A stretch of DNA of 64,000 nucleotides from Arcobacter defluvii (GTDB taxonomy: Bacteria; Campylobacterota; Campylobacteria; Campylobacterales; Arcobacteraceae): assembly GCF_013201725.1 (NCBI RefSeq), contig NZ_CP053835.1, forward strand, positions 1,488,001 to 1,552,000. Reading direction: 5' to 3'. The stretch's first letter is position 1. Every line of letters starts with the position of its first letter. The translations under genes were made by a program, and so were the position numbers. Below, one piece after another: positions 18,032 through 27,280 of this stretch. A model generated the notes under the pieces. That model saw only the letters and a program-made list of their open reading frames with translations, was not told the DNA's origin and searched no databases.

Positions 18032-19258
18032 GTGTTAGAGATATTTGTTATAGGTTTTTGTATCTATTTTGCATTTAATATTTATACTTCTTTTATGCAA
18101 ATAGGATTTGTTAAAAATGCAAAAACATTACAAGCTATTATATTAGATTCAGCAAAATATGAAGAGGCTGCAAATTATTCAATAGAAAAAGAAAAACTTG
18201 CTATTGTTTCAACTTTCTATGATTTTGTATTATTTATTTTATGGATTGGGTTTGGGTTATCTTATTTAGATTCTTTAGTTCAAGTTGATTCATACTGGTT
18301 AAAAGCAGTGATTTTCGTAGATTTATTTATTGTTATAAATTGGTTTTTGACTTTACCTTTTGAACTTTATTCAACTTTTAAATTAAATAAAAAATATGGT
18401 TTTTCAAATATGACACCAGCTTTATTTATAAAAGATACAATAAAAACTGGAATATTGTTTTTAGTTTTTGGTTCAATTGTAATTGCAGGAATTTCATTTA
18501 TTATAAATAGTTTTTCTGCTTGGTGGATTTGGGGATTTGCTTTTATATTTGCTGTTATTATTTTGATAAATATGCTTTATCCAGTAATCAGAGATAAAAT
18601 GTTTGATAAATTTGAAAAATTAAAAGATAAAGAATTAGAAAAGAAAATAGAAAATCTTTTAGATGAAGTAGGATTTAAAAGTAGTGGAGTTTTTTCTGTA
18701 GATGCAAGTAAAAGAGATAATAGATTAAATGCTTATTTTGGTGGATTAGGAAGTACAAAAAGAGTAGTTTTATTTGACACATTGATTGAAAAATTAACAC
18801 ATAATGAATTATTAGCAGTTCTAGGGCATGAATTAGGACACTTTAAAAATGGTGATATTATAAAAAATATTGGAATTATGGGTGTTGTTATGTTTGTATT
18901 TTTTGCAATTTTTGGAAATTTACCAGATAAACTATTTTTAGGACTAAATTTACAAAATGAACCTTATGCAATTATAGTTGTATTTTTGATTTTTTCTCCA
19001 ATCTTGTCATTTTTCTTAATGCCTTTAATATCTTTTATTTCAAGACATAATGAATATGCAGCAGATAGTTTTGGTTCAAATTTGGCAACAAAAGAAGATT
19101 TAGTAAATGCTTTGTTAAAACTGGCAAATGAAAATAAATCATTTCCTTTATCACATCCTTTATATATTTTCTTTTATTATTCTCATCCACCTTTAGTAGA
19201 GAGATTTAAAGAGTTAGGATATGATGTTAAAAGTTTAAAATTTAGTGAGAATAAATAG
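18032..19258 (+). CDS. M48-family membrane metalloprotease (Ste24-like)
   Basis: A 408-residue integral membrane zinc protease of the CAAX prenyl protease 1/Ste24 type. It has five to seven hydrophobic helices and the zinc motif LGHELGH near residue 265, with the third ligand in the downstream NEYAADSFG block (about 337-345). Bacterial members act in membrane-protein or lipoprotein quality control. It starts with GTG behind AAAAGGA. The rmuC gene follows with no gap. Confidence 0.9.
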   Translation: MLEIFVIGFCIYFAFNIYTSFMQIGFVKNAKTLQAIILDSAKYEEAANYSIEKEKLAIVSTFYDFVLFILWIGFGLSYLDSLVQVDSYWLKAVIFVDLFIVINWFLTLPFELYSTFKLNKKYGFSNMTPALFIKDTIKTGILFLVFGSIVIAGISFIINSFSAWWIWGFAFIFAVIILINMLYPVIRDKMFDKFEKLKDKELEKKIENLLDEVGFKSSGVFSVDASKRDNRLNAYFGGLGSTKRVVLFDTLIEKLTHNELLAVLGHELGHFKNGDIIKNIGIMGVVMFVFFAIFGNLPDKLFLGLNLQNEPYAIIVVFLIFSPILSFFLMPLISFISRHNEYAADSFGSNLATKEDLVNALLKLANENKSFPLSHPLYIFFYYSHPPLVERFKELGYDVKSLKFSENK

Positions 19259-20716
19259 ATGTTAAGTGAAGGAATAATTGAGGTAAATTATTTAACATTA
19301 ATAGTTACTTTTATTGCAATATTATCAGGATTATTGATAATATTGCAATTTTCTAGACAAAAATACGAAAATCAATTAAAAGCTTTACAAGATGAAGCAT
19401 TACTTAAACTAAAAGCATTAAATGAAAAAATAGAATTAAATCATAGTTCTTATGAAACTCAAATAACTAATCTAAACAATGCCAATAGAAAACTTGAAGA
19501 AGAAAAAAAACTTATTAAAGAGAGTTTTGAAGATAAATTAAAGATTTTGGAAAAACACGCTTCTCAAATAAATTCAAATACAATAGAAGCTTATGAATTT
19601 AAACTTTCAAGCCTTGCAAAAATGTCTGAAGCAAAAGAGAAACAACTTCTTAGAGAGTTTGAAATAAAAGAAGAAAATTTCAATGAAAAAATAACTCTTT
19701 TAGAAGAGTCAAAGAAACAATTAAAAATAGAGTTTGAAAATCTTGCAAATAAATTATTTGATGAAAATCAAAAAAAATCAAATTTAAATTTAACACAAGT
19801 TTTAACTTCATTTAAAGATCAGCTAGAATCTTTTGGGAAAAGAGTAAATGAAATTCATAATGAAGAGACAAAACAAAGAACTTCACTTTTAACAGAGATA
19901 AAAAATCTAAAAGATTTAAATAATCAGATTTCAACTGATGCAGTTAATTTAACAAAAGCTTTAAAAGGACAAAATAAAACTCAAGGTGATTGGGGAGAGA
20001 TGATTTTATCATCAATTTTAGACCAAACTGGACTTAGAGAAGGGAATGAATATACAATTCAAGGCTCATTCAATGACAATGATGGAAAAAGATTAAGACC
20101 TGATGTTATTGTTCATTTACCATCAAAAAAAGATATTGTTATTGATTCTAAAGTTTCTTTAAATGCTTATATAAACTATTGTAAAACTGAAAATGAAGAA
20201 CACAAAGCAACAGCTTCAAAAGAGTTAGTAAAATCAATCACATCTCATATCAAAGCACTTAGTTCTAAAAAATATGAAGAATTAGATGGTGTCAGAACTT
20301 TAGATTTTGTATTGATGTTTATTCCTGTTGAAGGTGCTTTTATCCTTGCAACTTCAACTGATGATAATCTATTTAAATTAGCGTTTGAAAATAACATTAT
20401 GTTAGTTTCTCCTTCAACTTTATATGTTACTTTAAGAACAATAGAAAATATTTGGAGAAATGAACATCAAAATGAAAATGCTTTATTGATTTCTAAAAAA
20501 GCAGCTGATTTATATGACAAATTTGCTTCATTTGTAGCTGATATTGAAGATATAGGCGTAAATATAAACAGAACTCAAAAAGCTTATGATAGTGCTATGA
20601 ATAAACTTACTTTAGGAAATGCAAATCTAATAAAAAGAGCTGAAGAGTTTATAGATTTAGGTGTAAAACCTAAAAAACAAATTTCAAATAAATTGATAAA
20701 TTCTCAAGAGGAATAA
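19259..20716 (+). CDS. rmuC: DNA recombination protein RmuC
   Basis: A 485-residue RmuC-family protein. The N-terminal membrane helix is about 11-28. A long coiled coil (about 35-190) is followed by the conserved nuclease-like domain (about 225-440) with KTQGDWGEMIL, RLRPDVIVHLPSKKDIVIDSKVS and MFIPVEGAF. RmuC limits inversions at short repeats in E. coli. It starts directly after the protease stop, and the Cu/Zn transporter begins two bases after its end. Confidence 0.92.
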   Translation: MLSEGIIEVNYLTLIVTFIAILSGLLIILQFSRQKYENQLKALQDEALLKLKALNEKIELNHSSYETQITNLNNANRKLEEEKKLIKESFEDKLKILEKHASQINSNTIEAYEFKLSSLAKMSEAKEKQLLREFEIKEENFNEKITLLEESKKQLKIEFENLANKLFDENQKKSNLNLTQVLTSFKDQLESFGKRVNEIHNEETKQRTSLLTEIKNLKDLNNQISTDAVNLTKALKGQNKTQGDWGEMILSSILDQTGLREGNEYTIQGSFNDNDGKRLRPDVIVHLPSKKDIVIDSKVSLNAYINYCKTENEEHKATASKELVKSITSHIKALSSKKYEELDGVRTLDFVLMFIPVEGAFILATSTDDNLFKLAFENNIMLVSPSTLYVTLRTIENIWRNEHQNENALLISKKAADLYDKFASFVADIEDIGVNINRTQKAYDSAMNKLTLGNANLIKRAEEFIDLGVKPKKQISNKLINSQEE

Positions 20717-20718
20717 AT

Positions 20719-21762
20719 ATGGAATTAGCAATAACTTTGGCTAATAACTTTTTAGCGTTACTTGATGCAATGGCTATTTATATTTTAGTTGGATTATTAA
20801 TTGCTGGATTTTTAAAACAAATAGTTCCAGATGATTTTATAATAAAACATCTAGGAAGTGGAAATATAAGTTCAGTTATAAAAGCTACTATTTTTGGAAT
20901 ACCACTTCCCGTTTGTTCTTGTTCTGTTATACCACTTGCTCAAAGTCTTAGAAAAGAGGGTGCTAGTAAAGGTGCAGTGCAGAGTTTTTTGATATCAAGT
21001 CCAATAACTGGAGTTGATTCTATTTTAGCAACTTACTCTTTTTTTGGTCTTATTTTTACAATTTATAGAGTTATTTCATCAATTATAATTGCGATTGTTG
21101 TAGGAATTATTCAAAATATTTTTGACAAAGATGAAGAAAAAGAGATAAAAAAAGAAGAAACTTCTTCTTGTTCTTGTCACTGTTCTTGTAGTTCAGAAAA
21201 ACCAGCTAAAAAAACTTTTTCTATAAAAGAAGTTTTCTCTTACGCTTATGTAACTTTATTTAAAGATATGGTAAAACCACTTTTTATTGGACTTATTTTC
21301 GCAACACTTTTTACTTCATTAGCTCCAAAAGAGTATACAAGTCTACTTTTTGAAAATCAATTTTTAACTTATCTTGTAATAATTTTATTTTCAATGCCTT
21401 TATATATTTGTGCAACTGCTTCACTTCCAATTGCTGCTGCTTTAATAATAGAAGGTATGAGTCCAGGAGCTGCATTTATACTTTTAAGTGCTGGTCCAGC
21501 AACAAGTTTAATAACAATGAGTGTTGTATATAAAAGCTTAGGAAAAACTTCACTAATTATCTATTTAACTATGATTGCTGTTTTATCTTTATTATTTGGT
21601 TACTTATTTGACACATTTTTTACAAATGTAAATATATTAAATTTTAGTCTTGAAGAAGAAAGAAGTTCCTTATTATCTCAAATTTCAAGTTTTATTATGC
21701 TAGTTTTAATGTCATATTATTTAATAAAACCTTGGTTAAATAGAAAAAAGGTTGATGCATAA
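20719..21762 (+). CDS. SO_0444/YraQ-type Cu/Zn efflux permease
   Basis: A 347-residue permease (DUF318 type) with about eight helices. The conserved IPLPVCSCSVIPLA block (Cys66 and Cys68) and the second-half ATASLPIAAAL and GPATSL blocks mark the SO_0444 family of Cu/Zn exporters. A cytosolic loop at residues 151-157 reads Cys-Ser-Cys-His-Cys-Ser-Cys, a likely metal-sensing or metal-capturing patch. It is coupled by a one-base overlap to the downstream zinc peptidase. Confidence 0.82.
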   Translation: MELAITLANNFLALLDAMAIYILVGLLIAGFLKQIVPDDFIIKHLGSGNISSVIKATIFGIPLPVCSCSVIPLAQSLRKEGASKGAVQSFLISSPITGVDSILATYSFFGLIFTIYRVISSIIIAIVVGIIQNIFDKDEEKEIKKEETSSCSCHCSCSSEKPAKKTFSIKEVFSYAYVTLFKDMVKPLFIGLIFATLFTSLAPKEYTSLLFENQFLTYLVIILFSMPLYICATASLPIAAALIIEGMSPGAAFILLSAGPATSLITMSVVYKSLGKTSLIIYLTMIAVLSLLFGYLFDTFFTNVNILNFSLEEERSSLLSQISSFIMLVLMSYYLIKPWLNRKKVDA

Positions 21763-22646
21763 TGAAATGGGAAGATAATAGAAAAAGTTCAAATGTCGAA
21801 GATAGAAGAGGTGAAACAGGAGTAAATTTTGGTAGCAATAATAACTCTTTAGCTTTATTGATTCCTATTGTAAAGACACTTTTAGGTACAAAAATAGGAA
21901 GAATAATTTTAATAGTTGGAGTTATTGCTTATTTTATGGGATTTAATCCTTTATCTTTGATGGATGGAAATACAACATCAAATAATAGTTCAAATAAAGT
22001 AATAAATGAAAAAACAGATGATAAAAGTGCTCAATTTGTAAGTGCAGTTTTAGCTCAAACAGAAGATATTTGGAGCAAAGTTTTTAAAATGTATGATTTA
22101 AAGTACGTTGATCCAAAACTTGTATTATTTAGAAATTCAGTAAAAAGTGGTTGTGGATTTGCTTCTTCTCAAACTGGACCATTTTATTGTCCAACTGATG
22201 AAAAAGTATATCTTGATTTATCATTTTTTGATGAATTAGCAAAAAGACATGATGCTCCAGGAGATTTTGCACAAGCTTATGTAATAGCTCATGAAATAGG
22301 GCATCATGTTCAAAATCTTTTAGGAACTTTAAGCGAAGTTCAAAAAGCAAAACAAAATCTATCAACAACAAAAGAGAATCAACTTCAAGTAAAGGTTGAA
22401 CTTCAAGCTGATTGTTATGCTGGGCTTTGGGCATATTATTCTAAAAAAGATTTTAACTCTTTAGAAAAAGGTGATATTGAAGAGGCTTTAAATGCAGCAA
22501 ATGCGATTGGCGATGATACTTTACAAAAAGAAGCAAGAGGATATGTGGTTCCTGATTCTTTTACACATGGAACTTCAGCTCAAAGGATGAGTTGGTTTAA
22601 AAAAGGTTTTGATACTGGTGATTTGAATAATTGTAATACTTTTTAA
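21762..22646 (+). CDS. neutral zinc metallopeptidase, YpfJ type
   Basis: A 294-residue membrane-anchored predicted zinc peptidase. It has a charged cytoplasmic start, one membrane helix (about 46-66) and the HEIGHH motif near residue 176, with the downstream ELQADCYAG block supplying the third ligand. Its family is the YpfJ/KPN_02809 group (PF04228). The substrate is unknown. Its start overlaps the metal exporter stop, suggesting joint regulation. Confidence 0.87.
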   Translation: MKWEDNRKSSNVEDRRGETGVNFGSNNNSLALLIPIVKTLLGTKIGRIILIVGVIAYFMGFNPLSLMDGNTTSNNSSNKVINEKTDDKSAQFVSAVLAQTEDIWSKVFKMYDLKYVDPKLVLFRNSVKSGCGFASSQTGPFYCPTDEKVYLDLSFFDELAKRHDAPGDFAQAYVIAHEIGHHVQNLLGTLSEVQKAKQNLSTTKENQLQVKVELQADCYAGLWAYYSKKDFNSLEKGDIEEALNAANAIGDDTLQKEARGYVVPDSFTHGTSAQRMSWFKKGFDTGDLNNCNTF

Positions 22647-23536
22647 TTCTTTCTAAATAGTTTAAAAATATTTAAATTATTTAGAATATAAATAGCAATT
22701 ATTGTAAAAATTGTACCAATAACTATATTATAAGTAATCTTTTCTCCTAAAAATATAGCTCCAATTATAAGAGCTGATGCTGGAACTAAAAATATATATG
22801 AAGATACCTCTTTTGCACCTAATTTACTTGCTCCAATAAAATAAATAGATGTTGCAAAAGTTGTACTTAAAATAGTTATAACAAAAATATTAAACCAAAA
22901 AATAGAATCAAAGTTTATTATTTTTGTAAACAGTGTATTGTCAACAAAAAATAAATAAAGAGTGAAACTAGAGATTATATAAGTATAAAAAGTAAATACC
23001 ATAGCATTTATTTTTGTAGCTTTTGCTGTAATTATAGTAAGAATTGGCCATAAAATAGAAGCTATTAAAAAGTATATATTATCTTTTGAAAAAATCTCAT
23101 TTAAATTAAAATTCCAAATATTTAGCATATTTAAAACTCCAAAAGCTCCAAGTATTAATGCAAAAGAGTGTTTTAAACTAATACTTTTTTGATTTATTAT
23201 TGCAATTATTATAAAAGTATTTATTGGAATTAGCGTTGTTACTAAAGCTCCACCAAAGCTTCCTGTTCCATGTTCGACACCCAAAAACATAACAATACTA
23301 TAAAATGTTAAAACAACAGAAGCAACTAAAATCAAAAGAAAAGATTTAAAATCAAATTTAAATGAAAGTTTATAAAAATATATTATTGGAAACATTGTAA
23401 TAAAACATATTCCCATTCTTAAAAATACTAATTCATACTCATTTACATAAGTAGTAAGAACTTTTGTACTTATCCAAGATGCTCCCCAAAACACCATGGC
23501 AAAAACCATAAGAATATGAAATAGATTTTTAGACAT
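22643..23536 (-). CDS. EamA-family (DMT) transporter
   Basis: A 297-residue drug/metabolite exporter with ten hydrophobic helices in two EamA repeats. The start LMVFAMVFWGASWISTK and the second repeat ending IIGAIFLGEKIT are characteristic. The substrate is unknown. It follows moeA directly (TAG touching ATG), so the unit is small protein-moeA-eamA. Its 3' end overlaps the convergent zinc peptidase by four bases. Confidence 0.85.
   Translation of the reverse strand: MSKNLFHILMVFAMVFWGASWISTKVLTTYVNEYELVFLRMGICFITMFPIIYFYKLSFKFDFKSFLLILVASVVLTFYSIVMFLGVEHGTGSFGGALVTTLIPINTFIIIAIINQKSISLKHSFALILGAFGVLNMLNIWNFNLNEIFSKDNIYFLIASILWPILTIITAKATKINAMVFTFYTYIISSFTLYLFFVDNTLFTKIINFDSIFWFNIFVITILSTTFATSIYFIGASKLGAKEVSSYIFLVPASALIIGAIFLGEKITYNIVIGTIFTIIAIYILNNLNIFKLFRKN
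22651..22686. terminator. hairpin at the zinc peptidase/EamA junction
   Basis: TTCTAAAT (22651-22658) pairs with ATTTAGAA (22679-22686), with an inner TTTAAA/TTTAAA pair. It lies in the 3' end of the EamA gene, just past the zinc peptidase stop. There is no T-tract, so termination is only inferred. Confidence 0.35.
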
Positions 23537-24757
23537 CTATTTTAAATGATTAATTAATAAAATATCTACTAAATCACCAGCTTTTAAATCACCACTATTT
23601 TCATCTTGAATCAATAGAGCAGGGCTTTCAAGCATATTTGTTAAAATAGCGCTTGTTCCTTCTTTTTTACCTTTGAAATCTACAAAATATTCACCATTTA
23701 TATAACTAACATTACAAGCAGTAAATACAGTTTTATCTGTTTTTTTAGGAAAATTTTGAGTTATTTTTGCTTTTATTATTGGTAAAGATTCATTGGAATT
23801 TCTAAATTTATAAATTAATGGTAAAACATAAAGTATCGCACAAACAGTTGATGAATAAGCAAATCCAGGAAGAGCAACAATAATTTTTTCATCTTTTGTT
23901 GCAATTAAGATATGCATTCCAGGTTTTATTGAAACTCCGTGAAAAAGTATTTTTGCTTTTAATCTGTCTTTAACTACATCTTGTACAAAATCATAATCAC
24001 CAACACTAACTCCACCAGTTGTCACAACAATATCAGCTTTTTGTAAAGCAGTTTCAAATAAGCTTGTAATAGAATCAATATCATCTTTTACTACACCCAT
24101 TTGTAAAATATTTGCACCATTACTTTTAAATAATGCTTCCAAAGTTAAATGATTAGAGCTTCTTATTTGAGCTTCGTTTGTTTGTATTTCACCTAAATCT
24201 AAAACTTCACTTCCTGTACTTGCTATGGCAATTGTAGGATTTACAATAACATTGATTTGAGAAATATTTAATGATGCTAAAACACCAATTTCTGCAAAAC
24301 CAATAATAGTTCCTTTTTTGATTAAAACTTCATCTTTTTTATAGTTTTCACCAATATCACGAACTGCAAAACCAAAAGGAACCTCTTTTTTTATTTTAAT
24401 TTTATTATCAAATACTTCAACATTTTCTATTGGAATTAAAGTATCACTTCCTTTTGGCATAAGTGAACCTGTGAATGTTTTTATACATTTTTCTGATGTA
24501 ACTTCTACTTCAACTACACTACCAGCAGGATTTTTTGCAATTATTTCTAAAAATTCACTTTTTAAATCTTCAAATTTTATGGCATATCCATCCATCGCTG
24601 AAGTTGGAAATTCTGGACTATTATGTGATGCAATTACGTCATTTGCAATAACTTTTCCAATTGCATTTGTGATAAATAGTTTTTGTGTTGTGGCATTGTT
24701 TAATTGAATATTATTTATTATTTCAATTGATTCTTTATAATTTATAAAATTTCTCAT
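23537..24757 (-). CDS. moeA: molybdopterin molybdotransferase
   Basis: A 406-residue MoeA that inserts molybdate into adenylated molybdopterin. It shows the expected SAMDGYAIK (about 51-59), TGSLMPKGSDTLIPIE (about 116-131) and the MPT-binding TTGGVSVGDYDFV (about 245-257), followed by LPGFAYSSTVCA where PGNP is usual. It ends with the small C-terminal domain. The middle gene of a three-gene minus-strand unit. Confidence 0.94.
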   Translation of the reverse strand: MRNFINYKESIEIINNIQLNNATTQKLFITNAIGKVIANDVIASHNSPEFPTSAMDGYAIKFEDLKSEFLEIIAKNPAGSVVEVEVTSEKCIKTFTGSLMPKGSDTLIPIENVEVFDNKIKIKKEVPFGFAVRDIGENYKKDEVLIKKGTIIGFAEIGVLASLNISQINVIVNPTIAIASTGSEVLDLGEIQTNEAQIRSSNHLTLEALFKSNGANILQMGVVKDDIDSITSLFETALQKADIVVTTGGVSVGDYDFVQDVVKDRLKAKILFHGVSIKPGMHILIATKDEKIIVALPGFAYSSTVCAILYVLPLIYKFRNSNESLPIIKAKITQNFPKKTDKTVFTACNVSYINGEYFVDFKGKKEGTSAILTNMLESPALLIQDENSGDLKAGDLVDILLINHLK

Positions 24758-24768
24758 ATTTACTTTTA

Positions 24769-24966
24769 TTATTTATTTAATTGATTATATTTATATACCA
24801 TTATTTGTTCAAATAACATATCCGCAAAACCTTTTGGTAGATTACTATTTGATTTCTCAACAGATAATATAACTTTTCTTATTTGATCTTCTGTCATATT
24901 TACTGCAAATGGTAAAATAGTCTCTTGGATTTTTTGTTTAAACTCTTTTTCTTCTTCTAATGTCAT
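24769..24966 (-). CDS. small hypothetical protein ahead of moeA
   Basis: A 65-residue, helix-rich acidic/basic protein (MTLEEEKEFKQKIQETILPF...) with no known motif. It ends 11 bases before moeA and so is probably the first gene of the moeA-eamA unit. I cannot assign a role. Confidence 0.6.
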   Translation of the reverse strand: MTLEEEKEFKQKIQETILPFAVNMTEDQIRKVILSVEKSNSNLPKGFADMLFEQIMVYKYNQLNK

Positions 24967-25090
24967 TTTGAATCTTTGTATAATATTTATGAAATTATAT
25001 ATTTTTTATCTAAAATTAGAGTAAAATTTTCTCTATACTTTAAATTTAGTGAATATAGTTGCCATAATAACATAATAAAAGGATTTTCTA

Positions 25091-25510
25091 TTGGAAATAA
25101 AAATTGCAACAGAAGAAGAAATAAAATATTGTTATAAAATAATGCATCAAATTAAAAAAGAGTTATCAGAAAAAGATTTTTTAAAGAGTATCTCTTTACA
25201 GATTAAAAGTGGTTATAAACTGGCATATATTACTGATAATAATCAAATCATTTGTGTCGTAGGATTTTCAATAAGAGAAAAACTTGCTTGGGGAAAACAT
25301 ATCTATATCGATGATTTTGTGACTGATAAAAGTGTTAAATCATCTGATGCTGCAAAAGCTTTATTGAATTTTATAAAAATCTATGCAAAACAACAAAATT
25401 GTACATCAATTCATCTTGATTCTTCTGTCCATAGACATGAAGCACATAAATTCTATTTGAATCAAGATATGAAAATTGATTCTTACCATTTTAGTTTTGA
25501 TGTAAAATAG
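25091..25510 (+). CDS. GNAT-family acetyltransferase
   Basis: A 139-residue N-acetyltransferase of the GNAT fold. The segments YIDDFVTDKSVKSSDAAKALL (acetyl-CoA loop region, with no canonical R-x-x-G-x-A) and SSVHRHEAHKFYLNQDM (C-terminal signature) are seen. Start is TTG with AAAAGGA nine bases upstream. The substrate is unknown. It is separate from ttcA by about 50 bases. Confidence 0.78.
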   Translation: MEIKIATEEEIKYCYKIMHQIKKELSEKDFLKSISLQIKSGYKLAYITDNNQIICVVGFSIREKLAWGKHIYIDDFVTDKSVKSSDAAKALLNFIKIYAKQQNCTSIHLDSSVHRHEAHKFYLNQDMKIDSYHFSFDVK

Positions 25511-25559
25511 TATTAAAACTTTTTTGATATAATCACAAAAAAATTATAGGAATAATATA

Positions 25560-26348
25560 TTGGTTGAATTAAGTAAAAAAATTTCTACAATAGTTGGAAA
25601 AACTAATGCAGAATATGGATTAATAAAAGAGGGTGATAGAATATTAGTTGGATTTTCTGGTGGAAAAGATTCTTTAACATTAATTCATACATTAAATAGA
25701 TTAAAAAAAGTCGCTCCATACAATTTTGAATTTAAGGCTGTAACTGTAACTTATGGTATGGGTGAACAAGTTGAGTTTTTAAGCAACCATTGTAAAGAAC
25801 ATGGAATTGAACATCAAATAATTGATACACAAATTTTTGAATTGGCTGGTGAAAAAATCAGAAAAAATTCCTCTTTTTGTTCATTCTTTTCAAGAATGAG
25901 AAGAGGATATTTATATTCAACAGCTCAAGAGCAAGGATATAACAAAGTAGCTTTAGGACACCATCTAGATGATGCAATGGAATCATTTTTTATGAACTTC
26001 TTCTATAATGGAACTATGCGTTCTATGCCTCCCATTTATAAAGCTGAAAATGGTTTAGAAGTTATTCGACCTTTGATTTTTTGTAGAGAGAGACAATTAC
26101 GTGCATTTGCAAATACAAATGAAATCAATGTAATTGGTGATGAAGCTTGTCCTGGATTAAGATTTGATGTAAAAATGCCACATGCAAGAGCTACTACAAA
26201 AGAATTATTAGCTAAACTTGAAGAAGAAAATCCAAAAATCTTTGTTTCAATGAAAGCAGCTTTTAGTAATATCCAATTATCAACATTCTTTTATAAAGAT
26301 TTAAAAGAATTAACGGATGAAGTAACTGAAGAAGATAATACTATATGA
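25560..26348 (+). CDS. ttcA: tRNA 2-thiocytidine synthetase TtcA-like
   Basis: A 262-residue PP-loop ATPase of the TtcA family, which makes 2-thiocytidine at position 32 of some tRNAs. The PP-loop is SGGKDS (32-37). The GHHLDDAMESFFMNFFYNG and MPP blocks are typical. In E. coli TtcA the iron-sulfur cluster is held by a C-x-x-C pair plus one later Cys. Here the pair reads CSFFSRMRRG: Cys106 is kept but position 109 is Phe. Cys196 (EACPG) can match the later ligand. The start is TTG. A four-base ATGA overlap couples it to the DUF523 gene. Confidence 0.88.
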   Translation: MVELSKKISTIVGKTNAEYGLIKEGDRILVGFSGGKDSLTLIHTLNRLKKVAPYNFEFKAVTVTYGMGEQVEFLSNHCKEHGIEHQIIDTQIFELAGEKIRKNSSFCSFFSRMRRGYLYSTAQEQGYNKVALGHHLDDAMESFFMNFFYNGTMRSMPPIYKAENGLEVIRPLIFCRERQLRAFANTNEINVIGDEACPGLRFDVKMPHARATTKELLAKLEEENPKIFVSMKAAFSNIQLSTFFYKDLKELTDEVTEEDNTI

Positions 26349-26839
26349 AAATATTAATATCTTCTTGTTTATTGGGAGAAGATGTTAGATATGATGGAAA
26401 TAATTCATCTATAGCATTTAATCCGAAATTTTCATTCTCACTAAAAGAACTATTTATGGATATTTTATGTGAAAATGAAATTTATTCATTTTGTCCTGAA
26501 GTTGCTGGTGGATTATCAATTCCAAGAATTCCAGCTGAAATAGTAAAAAATGATAAACCTTTTATTGTTAAAAATCAAGAAGGACTGGATATAACAATAA
26601 ATTTTTTATTAGGTGCAAAAAAAGCTTTAGATATTTGTAAAGATGAAAATATCAAAGTTGCACTTTTAAAGGCAAATTCTCCTTCTTGTGGAAATATCAA
26701 TATATATGATGGAACTTTTTCTAATAATTTAATAGCCGGACAAGGTTTAACAGCAAAATTACTTGAAGAAAATGGAATTATGGTATTTAATGAAACTCAA
26801 TTAAAAGAGTTAAATAAGTTTATAAAAACTAATAAATAG
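26345..26839 (+). CDS. DUF523 protein, TudS-like desulfidase candidate
   Basis: A 164-residue DUF523 protein. Members include TudS, a 2-thiouracil desulfidase whose [4Fe-4S] cluster sits on three cysteines. Matching cysteines are seen in ILISSCLLGEDVRYDG (Cys8), SFCPEVAGG (Cys50) and NSPSCGNINIYDG (Cys115). Its start overlaps the end of ttcA, so a thiolated-pyrimidine link is likely, though the substrate is inferred. It is convergent with trxC, three bases apart. Confidence 0.85.
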   Translation: MKILISSCLLGEDVRYDGNNSSIAFNPKFSFSLKELFMDILCENEIYSFCPEVAGGLSIPRIPAEIVKNDKPFIVKNQEGLDITINFLLGAKKALDICKDENIKVALLKANSPSCGNINIYDGTFSNNLIAGQGLTAKLLEENGIMVFNETQLKELNKFIKTNK

Positions 26840-26852
26840 TTCTTATAAACTT
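26816..26852. terminator. hairpin at the DUF523/trxC convergent junction
   Basis: AAGTTTATAA (26816-26825) pairs with TTATAAACTT (26843-26852), with an inner AACT/AGTT pair. The hairpin spans both stop codons. No T-tract follows on either strand. Confidence 0.45.
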
Positions 26853-27280
26853 TCATTTACAAGATTTGATAGTCTAAGTGGATCTAAAGCTCCTGAAACT
26901 CTCTTTTTCTCAATACCATTTTTATAAACTATTAATGTAGGAATAGATTTTATATTAAATCTTCCTGCTAAATTTTGATGTGATTCTGTATTAACTTTTA
27001 CAAAAAGTGCTTTCAAAGGATATTTTTTTGAAACTTCACTAAAAATTGGAGCAAACATTTTACAAGGTCCACACCAAGGTGCCCAAAAATCAACAATTAC
27101 TGGAATTTCTGAATTTACAATTACATGATCAAAATTTGATTCATCTACTTCTATAGGTGATGTATCAAGTAATGATTTTTTACAAGCTCCACAATTTGCT
27201 TTTGAATAACTATCTTTAAAAGGAATGGCATTTATTTTTAAACAATGAGGACAAACTATATTTATTTTTGACATTTTCAA
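26843..27280 (-). CDS. trxC: thioredoxin, TrxC (Trx2) type
   Basis: A 145-residue thioredoxin 2. The N-terminal zinc finger has two C-x-x-C pairs (Cys10/13 and Cys30/33), and the thioredoxin domain carries the active site WCGPC (69-73). Trx2 reduces protein disulfides in the cytoplasm, and the zinc site tunes it to oxidative stress. Its start overlaps the end of the rod-like small protein by four bases, so it is the last gene of a three-gene minus-strand unit. Confidence 0.94.
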   Translation of the reverse strand: MKMSKINIVCPHCLKINAIPFKDSYSKANCGACKKSLLDTSPIEVDESNFDHVIVNSEIPVIVDFWAPWCGPCKMFAPIFSEVSKKYPLKALFVKVNTESHQNLAGRFNIKSIPTLIVYKNGIEKKRVSGALDPLRLSNLVNESL

